This document shows positions 7,144 to 9,918 of a stretch of 9,918 nt of DNA, piece after piece (the first letter of the stretch is position 1; each line of letters begins with the position of its first letter). The notes under the pieces are model-generated. The model did no database searches. It had not been told where the DNA came from and was given only the letters and a program-made list of their open reading frames with translations. The translations under genes and the position numbers were made by a program. The stretch comes from Thermodesulfobacteriota bacterium. Lineage in GTDB: Bacteria; Desulfobacterota; Syntrophobacteria; BM002. The stretch covers positions 1,498 through 11,415 of the forward strand of contig CAMYLW010000053.1 in assembly GCA_947259475.1 (NCBI GenBank), in the 5' to 3' direction.

Positions 7144-7206
7144 CCCTATGCCCTATGCCCTATGCCCTATGCCCTATGCCCCATGCCCCATGCCCCATGC
7201 CCCATG
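7144..7206. repeat. Main heptad tandem array, five CCCTATG then four CCCCATG units
   Basis: Nine uninterrupted 7-nt units occupy 63 bp. The first five are CCCTATG and the last four CCCCATG, followed by a degenerate CCCTCTG. The block order implies that a variant unit arose once and was then multiplied by slippage or unequal exchange. It is non-coding and lies about 130 bp upstream of the putative metallopeptidase gene. Confidence 0.92.
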
Positions 7207-7272
7207 CCCTCTGGTCTACCCCCATCCTTGCAAGTGGAAGGAGCATTACTTAGCTTTAGTTGAGAATGGAAA

Positions 7273-7302
7273 TTGCAGAGGAGATCGGCCGTATTCTATA
7301 AG
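7273..7302 (+). promoter_or_regulatory. Candidate sigma70 promoter for the metallopeptidase gene
   Basis: TTGCAG (7273-7278) and TATAAG (7297-7302) are spaced by 18 bp. The -10 matches the consensus at 5 of 6 positions and the -35 at 3 of 6. The same -35 hexamer appears in the candidate hflK promoter. It would start transcription about 30 nt before the coding start. Sequence match only. Confidence 0.35.
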
Positions 7303-7339
7303 GTAAACGCAATGTCTCTTGGCAGTCTATTAGGTCCGC

Positions 7340-8035
7340 ATGATGCAAAGTTACCATTTGAACATCAAATTCTATACGCTTCTCGTTACTGCCGTGTTTA
7401 TTATTCTCGGGCCTGCTTACATGGTGATTGGTCAGGGTCAAACAGATGATATGGACGTGCTTTTCTTGCAGGCCCAAACCGATTCAAAGCTGCGAACTTA
7501 CTTTGTGAGATCCTATGTACAGCAGGAGGGGCTACCAGAACATGTATTGCAGGTTCTGTACTCTGAGGAAGTGAAAATGCTAGCTGTTTCCAACCCACTG
7601 GTAAAAACCAAGAACGGAAACTATCGACCCACAAGTCACGCTCTTGCCATTGGACGAGGTTACCCTTCCCGTATGACCTTTGGACCGAAGATGTTCCACC
7701 CCGCTTTCAATTACGCCGACTTTCAAAGTGTCGTTCAGCACGAGGCCGCCCACGCGAAATTTTGGGCCACAGGCGCACTAAATTACCTCGATGATGTGGA
7801 TACCAGCGAGAACAGCAAGGTCAGACTCCGGGGATTATTTCCCATTCTCTTTGAGTTGGACGCCATAAAAACACAAACGGAGCATTCTAGCTGGCAGCAG
7901 ACATCAGAACTATTCAGAAGGGGGCAGATGGTTTATCGGCAAAAGTGGCTGGACAAACTGGAAAGATTAGGGCAACAATCCTTTATGTACGATATGAAAC
8001 CACTGTTGAAGCGAATCCGTCGAACCTACGAGTAA
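7340..8035 (+). CDS. Putative exported zinc metallopeptidase (HEAAH motif), family unknown
   Basis: I do not recognise this 231-residue protein by family. It begins with a short basic stretch and one hydrophobic segment (about residues 12-30) that reads as a signal peptide or membrane anchor, so the rest should be outside the cytoplasm. The central region contains VVQHEAAHAKFW, a perfect HExxH zinc-binding motif (His134, Glu135, His138). About 34 residues after His138 comes FELDA with Glu172, a plausible third zinc ligand as in gluzincin-type peptidases. The C-terminus is basic and helical. The start is one of two adjacent ATGs (7340 or 7343), with AGG a few bases upstream. A short out-of-frame ATG with a better AAGG lies at 7312. 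It stands alone among transport and rescue genes, so context gives no substrate. Catalytic activity is inferred from the motif only. Confidence 0.75.
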   Translation: MMQSYHLNIKFYTLLVTAVFIILGPAYMVIGQGQTDDMDVLFLQAQTDSKLRTYFVRSYVQQEGLPEHVLQVLYSEEVKMLAVSNPLVKTKNGNYRPTSHALAIGRGYPSRMTFGPKMFHPAFNYADFQSVVQHEAAHAKFWATGALNYLDDVDTSENSKVRLRGLFPILFELDAIKTQTEHSSWQQTSELFRRGQMVYRQKWLDKLERLGQQSFMYDMKPLLKRIRRTYE

Positions 8036-8040
8036 ACAAT

Positions 8041-8065
8041 CCCCCCCGACACCGGGGTGGGTTTT
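8041..8065 (+). terminator. Candidate intrinsic terminator after the metallopeptidase gene
   Basis: Seven C residues (8041-8047) can pair with GGGG and GGG (8054-8057, 8059-8061) around one bulged T, with a 6-nt loop, followed by TTTT. It lies six bases after the stop codon at 8033-8035. The U-tract is short. The same G-rich arm would be the ribosome-binding site of the TTG start of the next frame, so the two readings compete. Confidence 0.4.
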
Positions 8066-9016
8066 GAAACTACTAAATGATCGCATGAAGCGAAACCCTG
8101 ACGAAGCTTCTATAAGAACACCCAGTTTGACTTCAAAGAGTTCTGGAGCCGCTGGTGCCACTAAAGGCTATCTTTGTGTAATAGCCGCAGCCATCTTGTG
8201 GGCTGCATCGGGGACAATTGGTAAGGGGCTTTTTGCTGGTGGAATTACTCCTTTGGACGTAGTCCAGGTTCGGGCTACCTTTGGCTCACTGTTGCTCGCC
8301 ATCTTCTTTGGGATTCGTTCCAGACATCTTTTTCGAATTCAACCCAAAGACTTAGGGTTTTTCATATTCCTGGGCTGCGTTGTCATGGCCCTGGTTCAAC
8401 TAACGTACTTCACTGCCATCAGCAAAATCCAAGTGGCAGCGGCCATACTCCTTCAATATCTGGCCCCAATCATGGTAGCTTGCTATTCCATCTGCTTCTG
8501 GAGGGAGCGGGTTACCGTATCTAAGTTACTCTCCCTGCTTCTATCATTTGCTGGCTGTTATTTGGTGGTGGGAGCATACAACCTCCAGCTGTTGGGGCCA
8601 TGCACCGCTATTCTCCCTGGACCGTGCTATTCTATGCCCTCCTGTTCTCCGCAATCCCTTGGTATATTTTCTATCCTCCTTTCCACTACCTGTGGGCTGG
8701 ATTCACCTTGCCGCAATGGCTTGGGCTTCTCTACATAGCATTCATGGGTACCGCCATCCCTTTTGGCCTCTATTTCGTTGGCATTAATTACATCCGCTCA
8801 ACCCGTGCCTCAATAACGGCCACCCTGGAGCCGATATCGGCAGGGTTCATCGCTTATCTCTTTCTAGGAGAGATCCTCGAGCCCCTGCAAATTCTCGGCG
8901 GAGTACTGGTAATCGCTGCCATCGTGCTCCTGCAGTTACAAAGCGAACAGGACGAATTGACCCCCGAACTGATCCGCGCCCAAGCCAGCCAAAATAGCAC
9001 TCCAGACGAAGGTTGA
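8064..9016 (+). pseudogene. EamA/DMT-family transporter, disrupted by internal deletion and frameshift
   Basis: EamA (drug/metabolite transporter) permeases have ten helices in two repeated halves. Here the first half (frame from 8064, TTG start, or ATG at 8085) supplies helices 1-5, from YLCVIAAAILWAASGTIGKG to FAGCYLVVG and NLQLLG. It then runs into nonsense and stops at 8736-8738. The second half resumes in another frame at about 8600 with MHRYSPWTVLFYALLFSAI. It carries helices 7-10, including AFMGTAIPFGLYF and the ATLEPISAGFIAYLFLGE signature, and ends at 9016. Helix 6 and its linker, about 25-30 residues in relatives, are missing at the junction (8595-8600), and the loss is not a multiple of three. 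Both halves are otherwise well conserved, so the lesion is recent or an assembly or sequencing error. The C-terminal fragment alone could start at ATG 8600 but would be only a half-protein. Confidence 0.85.
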
Positions 9017-9318
9017 GAAACACTCCTTCGGTGGGATGACCGTTCCCGTCATTCCGGAATCCGCCACGGCGGATATCCGGAATCCAAAAAATGGCCTACT
9101 GGATACCGGATCCCGGCGGCGCCGTGTCCGGTATGACGATTCTAGCCGTTCTGGTCTTGTTTAACAGCCAGTTAGTGAAATACTATTAACATCTGTATAT
9201 TGATTTTTCACAACAGGGTTTTCTTAGCGTTCTTCGCGGATCAATGTCTTTGTCTGTGTTGGTCTGCAGTTAATTCAGAAAAGTTTTGGTTATCAATCAC
9301 GTTCATAATTGCTAACAT
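9017..9318. other. 302-bp intergenic gap before arfB
   Basis: There is no supported gene. It contains the palindromic element at 9047-9138, then an AT-rich stretch (about 9139-9318) in which I see only weak -10-like hexamers. One is CATAAT at 9304-9309, nine bases before the arfB ATG. Short TCTTTG/TCTGTG/TCTGCAG words near 9245-9272 look mildly repetitive. Confidence 0.5.
9047..9138. mobile_element. Palindromic MITE-like or REP-like element
   Basis: CGTCATTCCGG (9047-9057) and CCGGTATGACG (9128-9138) are inverted repeats matching at 10 of 11 positions. They enclose two further hairpins: ATCCGCC/GGCGGAT (9059-9065 and 9068-9074) and ATACCGGA/TCCGGTAT (9103-9110 and 9127-9134). The second hairpin holds an inner CGGCGCCG palindrome. 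The element is about 92 bp, has no coding capacity, and is similar in style to the GTCATTCC-type repeats dispersed in many bacterial genomes. It may also act as a transcription terminator between the transporter remnant and arfB. Confidence 0.65.
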
Positions 9319-9750
9319 ATGCCTATGATCCGAATAACTGATCAACTCTCGATTCCCAAAGATGAGCTGAAATTTACCGCTTCCCGTAGTGGAGGCCCCG
9401 GAGGTCAACACGTTAACAAGGCCAGCACTCGGGTGACACTCGGGTTTGACCTTATCAATTCTCCAAGTCTTACTACAGAACAGAAACAACTTGTTCTTGA
9501 CGGGTTAGCAACCCGTATCAGCAAAAAGGGAATTCTCCGGGTCATCTCCCAAAAGACTCGCAGCCAGGCAGCCAACAAAGAGGTGGCCGTGGAACGCTTC
9601 ATTGAATTGCTGCAGCAAGCTCTTAAACAAAAGTCCAAACGGAGACCAACGAGAATATCGCGAACAGCAAAACAGAAACGCATTGATGAAAAGAAAAAGC
9701 GGGGCAAGCTGAAGCAAGGAAGATCCTGGAAGGTTACACCGGACGATTGA
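9319..9750 (+). CDS. arfB: ArfB (YaeJ), peptidyl-tRNA hydrolase for ribosome rescue
   Basis: ArfB releases nascent chains from ribosomes stalled without a stop codon. Its C-terminal tail enters the empty mRNA channel and its GGQ motif hydrolyses the peptidyl-tRNA. The 143-residue product has the class-I release-factor catalytic domain with SRSGGPGGQHVNKASTRV, GGQ at residues 28-30. Helices follow, and the end is a lysine/arginine-rich tail (about 108-136) with RRPTRISRTAKQKRIDEKKKRG, as in E. coli ArfB (140 aa). There is no codon-recognition domain, which separates it from RF1/RF2. The ATG at 9319 gives the usual N-terminus; a second ATG lies two codons on. No clear Shine-Dalgarno is visible. 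It looks monocistronic, with no partner gene adjacent. Confidence 0.95.
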   Translation: MPMIRITDQLSIPKDELKFTASRSGGPGGQHVNKASTRVTLGFDLINSPSLTTEQKQLVLDGLATRISKKGILRVISQKTRSQAANKEVAVERFIELLQQALKQKSKRRPTRISRTAKQKRIDEKKKRGKLKQGRSWKVTPDD

Positions 9751-9918
9751 ACACGTGCCAGCCCTAGCCCGGATATTTCATGAATAACTTGCTGCGACCA
9801 CGGATATGGCCGTCCTTCCTGGCGTCCTCGGGTGTCGGACCCTGCGACGTACCGTTCAGGTACGCCTCGGAACCAACACCCTGCGGTTGCCCGGTGGCAC
9901 GCCCATCTTCGTGGTCTC
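9751..9918. other. Unassigned GC-richer segment running off the window
   Basis: I recognise nothing with certainty here. On the minus strand a frame stays open from the window edge for 50 codons to a TAG at 9764-9766. Its end reads RGRSKLFMKYPG, but a second minus frame is open too, so this is weak evidence for coding. A 6-bp hairpin, CGTACC/GGTACG with a GTTCA loop (9848-9864), and the near-palindrome around TTTCATGAAT (9776-9785) suggest structured RNA or the end of a mobile element continuing beyond 9918. Confidence 0.3.

Larger units (their letters stand above)
6938..7339. other. 402-bp repeat-rich intergenic gap
   Basis: There is no supported gene. In order the gap contains a 9-nt array (6942-6995), a first set of CCCTATG-type heptads (7017-7044), and a stretch (about 7058-7110) with recurring ATGAC and GCGAAGC words at irregular spacing. 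The main heptad array (7144-7206) and a candidate promoter (7273-7302) follow. No hairpin with a T-tract was seen that would clearly terminate the ABC operon. Confidence 0.6.

Noticed and set aside
7144..7206. Heptad array as a CRISPR array or as coding repeats
   Set aside because: Units are contiguous 7-mers without spacers, so it is not CRISPR. No start signal or flanking frame supports translation.
7312..7449. 45-codon out-of-frame reading frame overlapping the start of the HEAAH gene, with an AAGG upstream
   Set aside because: The product has no recognisable features and the overlap continues deep into the peptidase signal segment. At best it is a translational leader; I do not annotate it.
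9241..9489. 82-codon minus-strand frame overlapping arfB
   Set aside because: It lies antisense over the conserved GGQ region of arfB, and its codons are explained by that gene.

Overview
The window looks like chromosomal DNA of a Gram-negative bacterium of moderate GC content. The protein evidence is an HflK/HflC pair, an MdlA/MdlB-like pair of ABC exporter half-transporters and an ArfB ribosome-rescue factor. The intergenic gaps are full of short 7-9 nt tandem repeats and palindromes. From memory this gap style resembles uncultured Desulfobacterota-like genomes, but I cannot confirm a taxon without a search.

Layout. On the minus strand (158-2534), read right to left, there is a small two-helix membrane protein, then hflK, then hflC. 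hflK and hflC are separated by one base and both have good Shine-Dalgarno sequences. A candidate sigma70 promoter lies at 2282-2310. Everything to the right is on the plus strand. Two consecutive ABC exporter half-transporters (2944-4707 and 4826-6937) come first. A 402-bp repeat-rich gap follows, then an exported HEAAH-motif putative zinc metallopeptidase (7340-8035). Next is an EamA/DMT-family permease broken by an internal deletion with frameshift (8064-9016), a roughly 92-bp palindromic MITE-like element (9047-9138) and arfB (9319-9750). The last 168 bp hold no recognised gene but may be the edge of something continuing outside.

How the genes work together. HflK and HflC should form the membrane-embedded SPFH cage that regulates FtsH proteolysis; ftsH itself is not in the window. 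The two ABC subunits have complementary defects: Asp at the Walker B catalytic position in the first and LSTGQ in place of LSGGQ in the second. This is what an obligate heterodimer with one canonical and one degenerate ATP site predicts. The second subunit also has a roughly 120-residue insertion between transmembrane helices 1 and 2. The remaining plus-strand genes do not form an obvious pathway.

The most unusual features are the non-coding gaps, with several different heptad, octad and nonad arrays, some reappearing at distant gaps or in inverted orientation; the complementary motif degeneration and large loop of the ABC pair; the unassigned metallopeptidase; and the precise loss of one helix in the permease. 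I found no CRISPR array, tRNA, rRNA, recognisable transposase or clear new multi-gene defence system.
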